From Fulvimarina sp039652615 (GTDB taxonomy: Bacteria > Pseudomonadota > Alphaproteobacteria > Rhizobiales > Rhizobiaceae), in NCBI RefSeq assembly GCF_039652615.1, contig NZ_JBDJAC010000016.1, forward strand, positions 4,945 through 68,944: 64,000 bases of DNA, in the 5' to 3' direction. Positions within the stretch are counted from its first letter, which is position 1; every line of letters begins with the position of its first letter. Both the position numbers and the translations under genes were made by a program. Below the pieces are notes generated by a model. That model was not told the origin of the DNA and did not search any database. It worked only from the letters and a program-made list of their open reading frames with translations. This document shows positions 43,531-52,378 of the stretch, piece by piece.

Positions 43531-45477
43531 ATGAACTTCACCATCACCCGCAAACTCGCGGCGTTGATCGCCCTAGCCGCGATCTGCAGCATCGCCGTGA
43601 TGTCCCTGCAGCTCTACTCGCTGCACGAGAGCATCTGGAAGGATCGCAAGAATCTGATCGTCTCGCAAGTCCAGAGCGCCATCACCATGCTTGGCGGCTT
43701 CCAGGCCCGGGTCGAGGCCGGCGAACTGACGGAACAGGAAGCAAAGGACCGCGCTCGCGAGGCTGCCCTGCCCATCCGCTTCGGCGAGAACGATTACCTG
43801 TTCATGATGGACGGAGACGGCATGCGCGTCATGCATCCCGATCCCAAACTGATGGGAACGGACTCCTTCGAATCGAAAGATGCCACTGGTCTCCACTACA
43901 ACAAGGAGATGGTCGAAAACGCTCACAAGGGCGGCGGCTTCACCGAATATTACCGAACCCGGCTCGACGGTTCGGGCGGACTGTCCACGAAGCTGTCCTA
44001 TGCGCAGCTGTTCGAGCCCTGGGACTGGACTGTGGCCACCGGTCTTTATGTCGATGATCTGCAGACGCAGTTCATGGGCGAGGTCTACAAGACGCTTCTC
44101 TGGTTCGGCGCCTTGGTCATCGGTCTCATCGCCTGCGCGATCCCGCTTGCGCGCTCGATCTCCCGCCCGATCGACAAGATGACGGCGGCGATGCGCTCGC
44201 TCGCAGCCGGCGACAAGTCGGTCGAAGTCTCCGCACGGGGACGGTCCGACGAGATCGGCCAGATGGCGGGTGCCGTCCAGGTGTTCAAGGAACAGGCGAT
44301 CGAGCGCGACCGGCTGGAACGCGAAGCTGCGGCTGCACGGGCTTCGGAAACGGAGTTGAAACAGCGTCAGGCCGATCTGGATCATTCCAAGGCAGAGGAT
44401 CTGCGCGCCTTCATGGGCATCGTCGATCGCAGCTTCGACCGTTTGTCCGCGGGCGATCTCACGGTGCGCATGGAGAACGTGGTGGCTCCGGAGTTCGAGC
44501 CGATCAGGGCCAAGTTCAACGCCTCGATCGAAGAGCTGGAAGCAGCGATCGGCCACGTCGTCGAGGCTATCGGCACGATTCATGTCGGGCTGGGCGAAAT
44601 TACCGTCGCCTCCAGCGATCTTGCGAAACGCACCGAACAGCAGGCGGCGAGCCTGGAAGAGACGGTCGCCGCGCTCGGCGACGTGACGAGCGGCGTGAAC
44701 TCCGCAGCCAGGGACGCTGGTGAAGCCAGCCACACGGCGGAATTGGCACGCGCCAAGGCCGAGAAAGGAAGCGAGATCGTCGCCCAGGCCGTGACAGCCA
44801 TGGGCAAGATCGAAGGCTCGTCCCAGCAGATCAGCCAGATCATCTCCGTCATCGACGAGATCGCCTTCCAGACCAATCTCCTCGCGCTGAACGCGGGTGT
44901 AGAGGCGGCGCGTGCTGGCGAATCCGGCAAGGGTTTCGCGGTTGTGGCACAAGAAGTCCGCGCGCTAGCCCAGCGTTCGGCAGAAGCTGCCAAGGAGATC
45001 AAGAAGCTCATCACCATGTCGTCGGAACAGGTGGAGTGCGGCGTCGAACTCGTCACGGCCTCGGGCCAGTCGCTGGACGAGATCGTCGCCGAAGTCGGGG
45101 TCATGGCTTCGGTCATCACGAAGATCGCTCAGTCCGCGCGGGAACAGGCCGTCAGTCTGAACGAAGTCTCGAGCGCTGCCGACCAGATGGACAAGGTGAC
45201 CCAGCAAAATGCTGCGATGGTGGAGGAGTCCACCGCGGCGGCACAGACGCTGGCGACAGAAACCGACAGTCTCGCGCAGGCGGTGAGCCGCTTCAGGACG
45301 AAGCGCGCCGCTCGTGAGAATGTCTCTTCCGCGGTCTCGTCCAAACCGGTGGCTCAGCCGAAGGCGCGCGGTTCAAGCGCGCAGACCTCCAAGGCGGTGG
45401 TGCAGCTGCGCGCAGTCGGATCCGGTGGTGCCGCTCTCAAACCTGCCGCGAACGACGACAGCTGGGAAGAGTTCTAA
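43531..45477 (+). CDS. Methyl-accepting chemotaxis protein with single Cache sensor
   Basis: A 648-residue chemoreceptor. TM1 is near residues 11-31. A periplasmic sCache_2 domain follows (about 35-185; DYLFMMDGDGMRVMHP, LFEPWDWTVATGLYVDDL), then TM2 near 188-208 and a HAMP domain (RSISRPIDKMTAAMRSLAAGD). A second HAMP-like segment near 300-352 precedes the signalling hairpin with tip EIAFQTNLLALNAGVEAARAG. It ends in DDSWEEF, resembling the CheR-tethering pentapeptide NWETF. It senses small organic ligands (often carboxylates) through Cache. It is the main intact cargo of the tRNA-Gly insertion. Confidence 0.93.
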   Translation: MNFTITRKLAALIALAAICSIAVMSLQLYSLHESIWKDRKNLIVSQVQSAITMLGGFQARVEAGELTEQEAKDRAREAALPIRFGENDYLFMMDGDGMRVMHPDPKLMGTDSFESKDATGLHYNKEMVENAHKGGGFTEYYRTRLDGSGGLSTKLSYAQLFEPWDWTVATGLYVDDLQTQFMGEVYKTLLWFGALVIGLIACAIPLARSISRPIDKMTAAMRSLAAGDKSVEVSARGRSDEIGQMAGAVQVFKEQAIERDRLEREAAAARASETELKQRQADLDHSKAEDLRAFMGIVDRSFDRLSAGDLTVRMENVVAPEFEPIRAKFNASIEELEAAIGHVVEAIGTIHVGLGEITVASSDLAKRTEQQAASLEETVAALGDVTSGVNSAARDAGEASHTAELARAKAEKGSEIVAQAVTAMGKIEGSSQQISQIISVIDEIAFQTNLLALNAGVEAARAGESGKGFAVVAQEVRALAQRSAEAAKEIKKLITMSSEQVECGVELVTASGQSLDEIVAEVGVMASVITKIAQSAREQAVSLNEVSSAADQMDKVTQQNAAMVEESTAAAQTLATETDSLAQAVSRFRTKRAARENVSSAVSSKPVAQPKARGSSAQTSKAVVQLRAVGSGGAALKPAANDDSWEEF

Positions 45478-45523
45478 ACCCAGCTGACAGGGCGCTATCT
45501 TTACCCGGTCGAACTTTGCGTCG

Positions 45524-45546
45524 AAGCCGCCTCCATAAGGCGGCTT
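45524..45546 (+). terminator. Terminator-like hairpin after chemoreceptor gene
   Basis: AAGCCGCC pairs with GGCGGCTT around a seven-base loop, 47 bases after the stop. Only a short T-run follows. Confidence 0.55.
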
Positions 45547-45654
45547 TGGCGTGAGTCGATTTGGCGGACGCGCAACAGGCTGTGGGTAAAGACGTTCATT
45601 TGATCCCCTAGACGGTAAATCGCAGCAAAGTAATTATTGAATGGTTCCTGAGGA

Positions 45655-45897
45655 TTAACGACCTTCAAGATATCGCGTCGCGGTATCCGGGTTATGGACA
45701 TAGCCAGTCCGCTTCGTGATCTCGCGTCTGACGAGATACCAGAGGCGTCCGTCCTGGGGCCGGTTCGTCTCGCTAATCCGGGCCGTAAACCATGCCTCTG
45801 GCGGCGACATGCAATTGAGATATGCCGTCGTCTCCACGTCGATGCGATCAGCAAGTTCGCGACGGGCGGCAAGATAGCGGCGGATGCGAGTGATCAT
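45655..45897 (-). CDS. Small unknown protein coupled to nuclease-like gene
   Basis: 80 residues (MITRIRRYLAARRELADRID...WFTARISETNRPQDGRLWYLVRREITKRTGYVHNPDTATRYLEGR). No signal peptide or membrane segment; basic overall. I do not recognise a family. The ATG at 45897 overlaps the nuclease-like stop by four bases (ATGA), supporting translation. An ATG four codons upstream is possible. Part of the tRNA-Gly insertion. Confidence 0.6.
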   Translation of the reverse strand: MITRIRRYLAARRELADRIDVETTAYLNCMSPPEAWFTARISETNRPQDGRLWYLVRREITKRTGYVHNPDTATRYLEGR

Positions 45898-46304
45898 CCG
45901 CTGCACCATGGGTTTCCACTGTTAAGCCAAGGCTGCGCCAGTCCCTCATTTATCAAGACCGTGCAGGCATCGCGTCCATCGTTCAGTTGGATCCAAACGA
46001 GCGCGCGGCCATAGCGATCCTGGCCGCTTTGCGACAAGGAGTAGCCTCCGGCCATCATCTGGCGAAGCCGATCGCGCGCTGCGTATCCCGCGTTCGCTTC
46101 AGCTTGGCATTCGGGCTTGCTTATCTCGGGCGTGTCGACTTCACCGGACTTGGTTACCGAACGCCACCGTATGCCATTTTCCCAACCCGTATCGTCGTTG
46201 ATGACGCAGGTAACCATACGCTCGGCGCGATCGCCACCGGAGCAAACAGGCAACGAAGCGGCAAGGGTAGGGGAAGTGGAGAGGAAAAAGTGCGGTAGCA
46301 GCAA
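45894..46304 (-). CDS. Secreted thermonuclease-like (SNase family) protein
   Basis: 136 residues: a hydrophobic leader (cleavage likely after TLAAS), then a staphylococcal-nuclease fold. VINDDT corresponds to the Asp-containing first metal loop, and GEVDTPEISKPEC carries the metal Asp and catalytic Glu. DRYGRALVWI holds the second arginine, and VLINEGLAQPW closes the fold. The arginine expected eight residues before the catalytic Glu is a lysine here, so activity may be altered. The start is a TTG because no ATG precedes the leader in frame. Four-base overlap with the next small gene. Confidence 0.75.
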   Translation of the reverse strand: MLLPHFFLSTSPTLAASLPVCSGGDRAERMVTCVINDDTGWENGIRWRSVTKSGEVDTPEISKPECQAEANAGYAARDRLRQMMAGGYSLSQSGQDRYGRALVWIQLNDGRDACTVLINEGLAQPWLNSGNPWCSG

Positions 46305-46445
46305 ATCTGATTACGGGCGCCACGTAACAGGCCACAGAAAATCGCGAAAGATCGCGACTGACACGGCATGAACGAAAGCGGAACTGATTTGTGACACGCG
46401 GCTCGAACTGTGACACGAGACCATTGATATCGCCGTATATTTTAG

Positions 46446-46492
46446 AGCCTTCCAAGCTGAATACGCGGGTTCGATTCCCGCTTCCCGCTCCA
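46446..46492 (+). repeat. Right attachment repeat (partial tRNA-Gly copy)
   Basis: 46 of 47 bases match the 3' part of tRNA-Gly. The preceding sequence (TATATTTTAG) is unrelated to the tRNA 5' half, so this is an att site and not a tRNA gene. The single difference breaks the acceptor pairing match. Confidence 0.92.
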
Positions 46493-46542
46493 GACTTTTC
46501 AAACATTTGCTATCGCTGCGTTTAACTCGTGTCAGAGCCATG

Positions 46543-46626
46543 TCAAGACCTTAAAGACTGACGGGCAAGGGCCGTAGCCCGGTTCGATTCAAGGACATCT
46601 GACCGGACGAGCGAAGCCGAGGTATT
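46543..46626 (-). pseudogene. Second integrase C-terminal remnant
   Basis: Minus-strand codons read NTSASLVRSDVLESNRATALARQSLRS followed by TGA at 46543. This matches the last ~25 codons of the integrase remnant at 42931 (RSDVLEANRATALARQ). It lies 51 bases beyond the right att repeat in the same relative position and orientation. Only the tail survives before dnaE2 begins. Confidence 0.7.
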
Positions 46627-46672
46627 GGATCTTTGAAATCCGTCGCCGCGAAGTGATCAAATGAATTTCGGC

Positions 46673-49600
46673 TCAGTGGAAGTTCCTGCCCTTCGGCCAT
46701 GGGCCGTTGGCGACCTTGCCTTCCTCCTTGCTCGGAGTGCTCCGGCGGGTTTCCGGAGCTTCCCGCAGCAACTGGCGTAGTCTCGCGGCGGGTTTGATTT
46801 TGCGGCGGATATCCTCGACCGGGCGGCGCACCTCGTCGGCGCGGGCAAGGCTGTCGATCGGACGGTCGCTGTCGTAAAGCACCGCCAGCATCGGCGTCAG
46901 ATCCTCGATATGCCGCGCCACGACGTGAACGACGTCGTCGACGTTCTGCACCCGTCCTGTGACGCCGATGCAACGAGCCCCCAGAACCAGACTGCGATAT
47001 TGCTCGAAGACCTTGGGCCAGACGACGATATTGGCGATGCCGGTCTCGTCCTCCAGGGTTTCGAAGATTACGCCCTTTGCCGAACCGGGGCGCTGGCGCA
47101 CCAGAACAAGCCCTGAGATATTCGCGGTGCGCCCGCTCTTCAGCATGCCGAGACCGACATTGTCGCCGTAACCGCGCTGGCGGAGTTCGTCGCGAATGAA
47201 GCTCATCGGATGAGCCTTCAGGGAAAAGGCGAGCGACTGGTAGTCGATCATCACGTGCTCGCCGAGCATCATCGGCGGCAGATGGGTTTCGGGCTCTTTC
47301 TGCAAGTCCCGTTGATCGACCGCGGCGAAGAGTGGCAGCCGTTCCGAGCTCGAAAGCGGGTCGAGGGCCTTCACCGCCCAGAGCGCATCACGCCTGTCGA
47401 GCCCGATCGAGCGAAAGCAGTCGGCGTCGGCAAGCTTCTCGATGGCGCGACGCGACAGGCCGGAGCGCAGCCAGAGATCGCGTACGCTGTCATAGCCTTG
47501 GCCTCGCTTTTCAGTGAGCGTGGCTGCATCCTCTTTTCCGAGGCCTTTGACCAGCCGCAGGCCGAGACGCACCGCATGGGTGTTTCCCATCTCATCTCGC
47601 ATGTCCTGGAAGCGCGGCGAGATGGGCTGGATCTTTGCATCCGGCTCCAGCAGGCAGTCCCAATCGGAAAAATTGACGTCGACGGGACGTATCTCGACGC
47701 CATGCTTCCGCGCATCACGGATCAGTTGCGCGGGCGCGTAAAATCCCATCGGCTGGGAATTGAGGAGCGCCGCGCAGAAAACGTCTGGATAATGGCATTT
47801 CAGCCAGCACGAGACGTAGACGAGCAGGGCGAAACTCGCCGCATGGCTTTCCGGAAAGCCGTATTCGCCGAACCCCTCGATCTGGCGAAAGCAATGGTCG
47901 GCAAAATCGCGGTCGTAGCCATTGGCGACCATGCCCTCGACCATCTTGGTGTGGAACGAGCCGATCGTGCCGACACGGCGAAAGGTTGCCATGGCGCGGC
48001 GCAGCTTGTCGGCCTCGCCCGGCGAGAAGTTCGCGGCGACGATGGCGATCGACATCGCCTGTTCCTGAAACAGCGGGACGCCGAGCGTTTTCTTCAGAAC
48101 TTCCTCCAGCGCCTTGCTCGGATAGGCAACGTTCTCCTTCTTCTGGCGCCTGCGCAGATAGGGATGAACCATATTGCCCTGGATCGGGCCAGGGCGAACG
48201 ATCGCAACCTCGATGACGAGGTCGTAATAGCAACGCGGGCGAAGGCGCGGCAGCATCGACATCTGCGCGCGGCTTTCGATCTGAAACACACCCACCGTAT
48301 CGGCCTTGCAGATCATGTCGTAGGTGGCGGTATCGCCATCGGATAGAGAGGAAAGCGTTTCCGGGCGATTGTAATGGTTTGCCAGAAACTCGAAGCTCTT
48401 GCGGATGCATGTGAGCATGCCGAGCGCCAGAATATCGATCTTCAGCATGTTCAGGCTTTCCAGATCGTCCTTGTCCCATGAGACGATCGTGCGATCTTCC
48501 ATGGCGGCGTTCTCGATCGGGATCAGCGAGGAAAGGCGGTCACGCGTGATGACGAAGCCGCCGACATGCTGCGACAGGTGGCGCGGAAAGCCGATGATTT
48601 GCCGGGCCAGATCGAGCATCTGCTTCAGATGCTTGTCGGTTGGGTCGAGGCCGGCGCGGCGGGCATCCTCGTCATGGATCTCGCGCGACCAGTTTCCCCA
48701 TTTGACGCCGGCGATCGCCGCGATGGAATCCTCGCTGAGGCCGAAGACCTTGCCGACTTCACGAATGGCCGAGCGGGCGCGATAGGTAATGACGGTCGCC
48801 GCCAGCCCGGCATTTTCCCGCCCGTATTTCCTGTAGATGTACTGGATCACCTCCTCGCGCCGCTCGTGCTCGAAATCGACATCGATATCGGGTGGCTCGC
48901 CGCGCTCCTCGGAAATGAAACGCTCGAACAGGAGATTGACCTTCGAGGGGTCCACTTCGGTGATGCTGAGGCAGTAGCAGATCACGGAATTGGCGGCCGA
49001 CCCGCGCCCCTGACACAGAATCTTCTGGGAGCGCGCGAAGCGCACGATGTCGTAGACGGTCAGAAAGTAGGGCGCGTAATCGAGCTTCTTGATCAACGCT
49101 GTTTCGTGAGCGACGGCGTCCAGAACCTTGGGCGGCGCGCCATCCGGAAAACGGCGTTTCAGGCCGATCTCCGTCAATCTCTCCAGGGCGGTCTGGGCGT
49201 CCATCGCCGCGTCGCCGAGCTCTTCGAACACCGGGGCGTCGGGATACTGGTAGGCCAGCTCGTCCAGGGAGAAGTCCAGCTTGCGAACGAGGCGCAGCGT
49301 TTCGCAAACCGCCGCCTCGTAACCCTTGAAGGCGGCGAGGGCTTCGGCGGGCGAGCGCAGGCGCCGCTCGGCATTGGCCTCGAGCCGGGCACCGATGCTC
49401 TTGAGCGTTTCGCCCTCGCGAATGCAGGTGAGAACGTCCTGAAGGGGACGGCGGGCGGGATGGTGATAAAGCACATCGCCGAGCGCCAGAAGCGGCACGT
49501 CGTGCCGGGCTGCGATCTCCGCAGTTCGCGCCATGTCGCGCTGGTCATGGGGGCCATAGGCGCGCACGAGACCGCAATAGAGCGATTTTCCGCAGTGGGG

Positions 49601-50095
49601 CGCCAGCGCCGCAAGGCAGGTCTCCAGCGCTTCGGTGTCGCCCGTCAGGGGGTGGACGGCCATGAGAAGCCCGTCGCTATGGGCAAGAAGGTCGTCGAGG
49701 ACGATATGACATTCGCCTTTCGGTGCGCGGCGCTTGCCAAGGCTTAGAAGTTCGCAGAGCCGGCCCCAGCCCTTCCGGTGCATCGGCCAGACGAAGGTGT
49801 CCGGCGCAGAGTCCTGAAAGACCAGCCGGCAGCCGGGTACGAACTGAAGCCCCGCTTCTTTTGCGGCCATGTGGCCGCGCACCAGTCCCGCGACCGAATT
49901 GCGGTCGGCCAGACCAAGAGCGGAAAGGCCAAGCTTAGCTGCTTCGGCTACCATTTCCTCCGCATGGGAGGCGCCCCGCAGGAAGGAGAAATTGCTGGCC
50001 GCCGCCAGCTCTGCATACCCAGTCTCTTGCGGCTCATGGCTTGCACGAAAACCGGGCTTCGTTCGTGAACCCGCTTCAGGCGGCAGGTCGGTCAT
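46673..50095 (-). CDS. dnaE2: Error-prone DNA polymerase III alpha subunit, DnaE2 (ImuC)
   Basis: An 1140-residue C-family polymerase for SOS translesion synthesis. The N-terminal PHP domain begins YAELAAASNFSFLRGASHAEEM. The palm has GRGSAANSVICYCLSITEVDP and catalytic aspartates in PPDIDVDFEHERREE. RPGPIQGNMVHPYLRRR and the C-terminal OB domain (GLVLVRQRPGSAKGVIFETLEDETG) follow. It works with ImuA and ImuB through the beta clamp. The ATG at 50095 overlaps the imuB stop by four bases; the frame extends upstream over imuB without homology. It ends 47 bases from the second integrase remnant. Confidence 0.95.
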   Translation of the reverse strand: MTDLPPEAGSRTKPGFRASHEPQETGYAELAAASNFSFLRGASHAEEMVAEAAKLGLSALGLADRNSVAGLVRGHMAAKEAGLQFVPGCRLVFQDSAPDTFVWPMHRKGWGRLCELLSLGKRRAPKGECHIVLDDLLAHSDGLLMAVHPLTGDTEALETCLAALAPHCGKSLYCGLVRAYGPHDQRDMARTAEIAARHDVPLLALGDVLYHHPARRPLQDVLTCIREGETLKSIGARLEANAERRLRSPAEALAAFKGYEAAVCETLRLVRKLDFSLDELAYQYPDAPVFEELGDAAMDAQTALERLTEIGLKRRFPDGAPPKVLDAVAHETALIKKLDYAPYFLTVYDIVRFARSQKILCQGRGSAANSVICYCLSITEVDPSKVNLLFERFISEERGEPPDIDVDFEHERREEVIQYIYRKYGRENAGLAATVITYRARSAIREVGKVFGLSEDSIAAIAGVKWGNWSREIHDEDARRAGLDPTDKHLKQMLDLARQIIGFPRHLSQHVGGFVITRDRLSSLIPIENAAMEDRTIVSWDKDDLESLNMLKIDILALGMLTCIRKSFEFLANHYNRPETLSSLSDGDTATYDMICKADTVGVFQIESRAQMSMLPRLRPRCYYDLVIEVAIVRPGPIQGNMVHPYLRRRQKKENVAYPSKALEEVLKKTLGVPLFQEQAMSIAIVAANFSPGEADKLRRAMATFRRVGTIGSFHTKMVEGMVANGYDRDFADHCFRQIEGFGEYGFPESHAASFALLVYVSCWLKCHYPDVFCAALLNSQPMGFYAPAQLIRDARKHGVEIRPVDVNFSDWDCLLEPDAKIQPISPRFQDMRDEMGNTHAVRLGLRLVKGLGKEDAATLTEKRGQGYDSVRDLWLRSGLSRRAIEKLADADCFRSIGLDRRDALWAVKALDPLSSSERLPLFAAVDQRDLQKEPETHLPPMMLGEHVMIDYQSLAFSLKAHPMSFIRDELRQRGYGDNVGLGMLKSGRTANISGLVLVRQRPGSAKGVIFETLEDETGIANIVVWPKVFEQYRSLVLGARCIGVTGRVQNVDDVVHVVARHIEDLTPMLAVLYDSDRPIDSLARADEVRRPVEDIRRKIKPAARLRQLLREAPETRRSTPSKEEGKVANGPWPKGRNFH

Positions 50096-51657
50096 GCGAA
50101 CAGCCCTTGCACGAACCAGACCGGCCGCCCCGTCTCGCGCTCGTAAAGGCCTTGCCGGAACAGCCAGAAGCGATGGCCGCCGGACGTCTCTATGCGGAAA
50201 TAGTCGCGCGTCGGCGCAGCGCGGCCATCCACCCACCATTCGCAGGCGATCCGCTCCGGTCCCTCGGCGCGGGTGACCTCGTAGAGCATCTTGCGCCAGC
50301 GAAATTTCAGAGGCGGGCCTTCCGGCAGTTCGGCCACCACCTCCGCGCCCTCGGGACGTTCGAAAAGAACGATAGGCCTGATCGCCGGATCGGCGATGGA
50401 CGCATCTGTCTCCTGAGACCGGTTTCGGCGCAGCGCCGGCACCAGCCCGTGGCGACGTTCCGGTATATGCGTGTCGGCCGACACGAAAACTTCCACCCGG
50501 TCCGAACCGAGACGCGCCGAAAGCCTGTCGATCAACGGATTGAGCGCTTCTTCAGGGGGGATGCCCGACACCATGTCGACCTGCGCGGCATCGAACGGAT
50601 CGGTCCGCGACACCGACAGGCGAATGACATCGAAGCCGAAACCGGCGTCCCATTCGTTATGCAGGGCGGCAAGACGCTCGTCGAAGAGGCGCGCCATCGC
50701 GGCCGGATCGCGCAGGGGCGCCGATGTCTCCACGCACACGCCCGAGACATGGCCGTCGCAGCGAAAGAGCGTGAGCTCGGCCCGTCGCATGCCCATGCCG
50801 CTTCGCTCCAGCGGTTCGACCAGACGGAGGCAAAGCGAGCCTATGACGCTCTTGATCGCCTCGTTCTGAACGATGGGATCGAAGAAGCGTCTCTCGGCGA
50901 TGAAGCTGACCGGCGGCGACAGGGGCGAGAGAGCTTCACCGACATCGCCCATCGCCTGATCGAGCCGCTGGAATACGGACGGGCCGAAACGGGCCGTCAG
51001 TGCAGCGCGCGGAATTGAGAACAGGCAGCCGATGGTCTTGAGGCCGAGCCGGGCAAGTTCGCGAACCTGTCCGGCCTCCAGCCTGAGGGCCGAGAGCGGA
51101 AGGGGTTTGAGCCTCTCGCGCTGACGGCCCGGCGGTGCGATCGCGTGATCATGATGGCGCGTCAGCGCCCAGGCCGCGCCGGCTGTGTCGGCAAGCGCGA
51201 TGGCTGCGTGAAACCCTTGAGCTTTCAGGCGAACCGCCAGATCCTGCGTCAGATCGCTTTCGCCACCGAAAAGATGTGCGCAGCCGCTGATATCGAGAAA
51301 CAGCGTGTGGTCCTGCCCGAATGCCACGAAGGGCGTATAGCGTTCACACCAATGGGCGATGCGGCGGAAAAGGTTTTGGTCGGCCTCTTCATCCTGCGGC
51401 ACGCAATCGAGATCGGGCCGGATCGCGCGTGCATCGCTCAGCGATTGGCCTGTCTGAATGCCGGAAAGATCGGCGACGGGTTCGACCGCGATCACGCGCA
51501 GTGCCTGCCGATGCTGACCGGTGACGATGATCGGAGGAACGTCAGGACGCCCGTTCAAGCGCCAGGATGCGCCCCATCTCGTCCGCGCGATGCGTTCGAT
51601 CCGAAGATGCGGCAGACGGCAGGCGAGGATGCGTTGACGCGGCACCGTATTCGACAT
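50092..51657 (-). CDS. imuB: ImuB, catalytically dead Y-family polymerase-like mutasome subunit
   Basis: A 521-residue Y-family-like protein. It opens with PRQRILACRLPHLRIERIART where active polymerases have an acidic metal-binding motif, so it lacks the catalytic carboxylates, as is usual for ImuB. DISGCAHLFGGESDLTQDLA and the helix-hairpin region ARLGLKTIGCLFSIPRAALTARFG are typical. ImuB links ImuA and DnaE2 to the clamp. The ATG at 51657 lies inside imuA, giving a 116-base overlap; homology starts right after this ATG, so the overlap seems genuine. Confidence 0.92.
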   Translation of the reverse strand: MSNTVPRQRILACRLPHLRIERIARTRWGASWRLNGRPDVPPIIVTGQHRQALRVIAVEPVADLSGIQTGQSLSDARAIRPDLDCVPQDEEADQNLFRRIAHWCERYTPFVAFGQDHTLFLDISGCAHLFGGESDLTQDLAVRLKAQGFHAAIALADTAGAAWALTRHHDHAIAPPGRQRERLKPLPLSALRLEAGQVRELARLGLKTIGCLFSIPRAALTARFGPSVFQRLDQAMGDVGEALSPLSPPVSFIAERRFFDPIVQNEAIKSVIGSLCLRLVEPLERSGMGMRRAELTLFRCDGHVSGVCVETSAPLRDPAAMARLFDERLAALHNEWDAGFGFDVIRLSVSRTDPFDAAQVDMVSGIPPEEALNPLIDRLSARLGSDRVEVFVSADTHIPERRHGLVPALRRNRSQETDASIADPAIRPIVLFERPEGAEVVAELPEGPPLKFRWRKMLYEVTRAEGPERIACEWWVDGRAAPTRDYFRIETSGGHRFWLFRQGLYERETGRPVWFVQGLFA

Positions 51658-52378
51658 GGTCAAAACTCCTCGATTGCGGGTTCCAGGCCACCTTCCACCG
51701 GCCGGTTTCACCATTGCGATTGCGTTCCAGTTCGAGGGTGAGGCACATCGGGCCGAGGCTTCGGGCAAAATGGCCGTGCGGGACCGAGACGGCTGGCGCC
51801 ACGCACCAGCGCGTCGCAGCGCTCGATGCCTCTTCCGCCCCCTCTTGCCTGAGGAGGAACAGCGGCACGCCGCTTTCCTTGGCGCGCAGTGTCAGCTTGC
51901 GGCTGACCGAAAGATCGAATGCCTTCGGATTGCCTCTGACATGCAGGATCACGGCGCCAAGACCTGCGGTCCTGACCGCTTCGCCCGCCGCCCACAACGT
52001 GTCGCGCAAGTGGACCGGGCGCACATGGACGAGACGTCCGGCCGCAACGCCGAAGCTCCTCATCCCGTCGGGAAAGACGCGGCCTCCATCGACCAGCGCC
52101 GAAACGTCACGCAGCCACAGGATCGGCTGGGACGCGCGCTCCCTGCTCAAAAGCGCAAAGACCAGTCCGTAGAGAGCGGCAACGTTCCGCGAGGACGTGC
52201 AGCGCAATTCGTGCAGGCCATTCCGCACCAGACCGCCTCCGAGACAGGCGTCGATTTCGGAAATGCCAAAGTCTATACGACCGCCAGAAGCCGTCGGCCT
52301 CGGAGGATGGTTGCGCGCCGTTTTGATGGCGGAAATCGAATGTTGTAACGCAGCTTTCGTGGCGGCGAAGTCGGTCAT
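51542..52378 (-). CDS. imuA: ImuA, RecA/SulA-like mutasome protein
   Basis: A 278-residue protein of the ImuA/SulA-like family: FGISEIDACLGGGLVRNGLHEL near residue 40, ILWLRDVSALVDGGRVFPDGM, and LTLELERNRNGETGRWKVAW near the end. It has a RecA-like fold and is required for damage-induced mutagenesis in Caulobacter. First gene of the imuA-imuB-dnaE2 operon, preceded 15 bases upstream by a LexA box. The C-terminal 38 codons are shared with the 5' end of imuB in another frame. Confidence 0.92.
   Translation of the reverse strand: MTDFAATKAALQHSISAIKTARNHPPRPTASGGRIDFGISEIDACLGGGLVRNGLHELRCTSSRNVAALYGLVFALLSRERASQPILWLRDVSALVDGGRVFPDGMRSFGVAAGRLVHVRPVHLRDTLWAAGEAVRTAGLGAVILHVRGNPKAFDLSVSRKLTLRAKESGVPLFLLRQEGAEEASSAATRWCVAPAVSVPHGHFARSLGPMCLTLELERNRNGETGRWKVAWNPQSRSFDHVEYGAASTHPRLPSAASSDRTHRADEMGRILALERAS

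Larger units (their letters stand above)
42815..46492. mobile_element. Decayed integrative element in tRNA-Gly
   Basis: A 3.6 kb insertion bounded by 47-bp direct copies of the tRNA-Gly 3' end. The left copy belongs to the intact tRNA and the right copy has no 5' half. Inside are an integrase C-terminal remnant next to the left repeat, a peptide-binding-protein gene fragment, an intact chemoreceptor, a small unknown gene and a nuclease-like gene. With its integrase frameshifted and truncated, the element should no longer excise by itself. Elements that enter tRNA genes through tyrosine integrases leave exactly this pattern. Confidence 0.85.

Noticed and set aside
46141..46506. A 121-codon minus-strand frame across the partial tRNA-Gly
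   Set aside because: The segment GSGNRTRVFSLEG is the usual translation of antisense tRNA T-arm sequence, not a protein.
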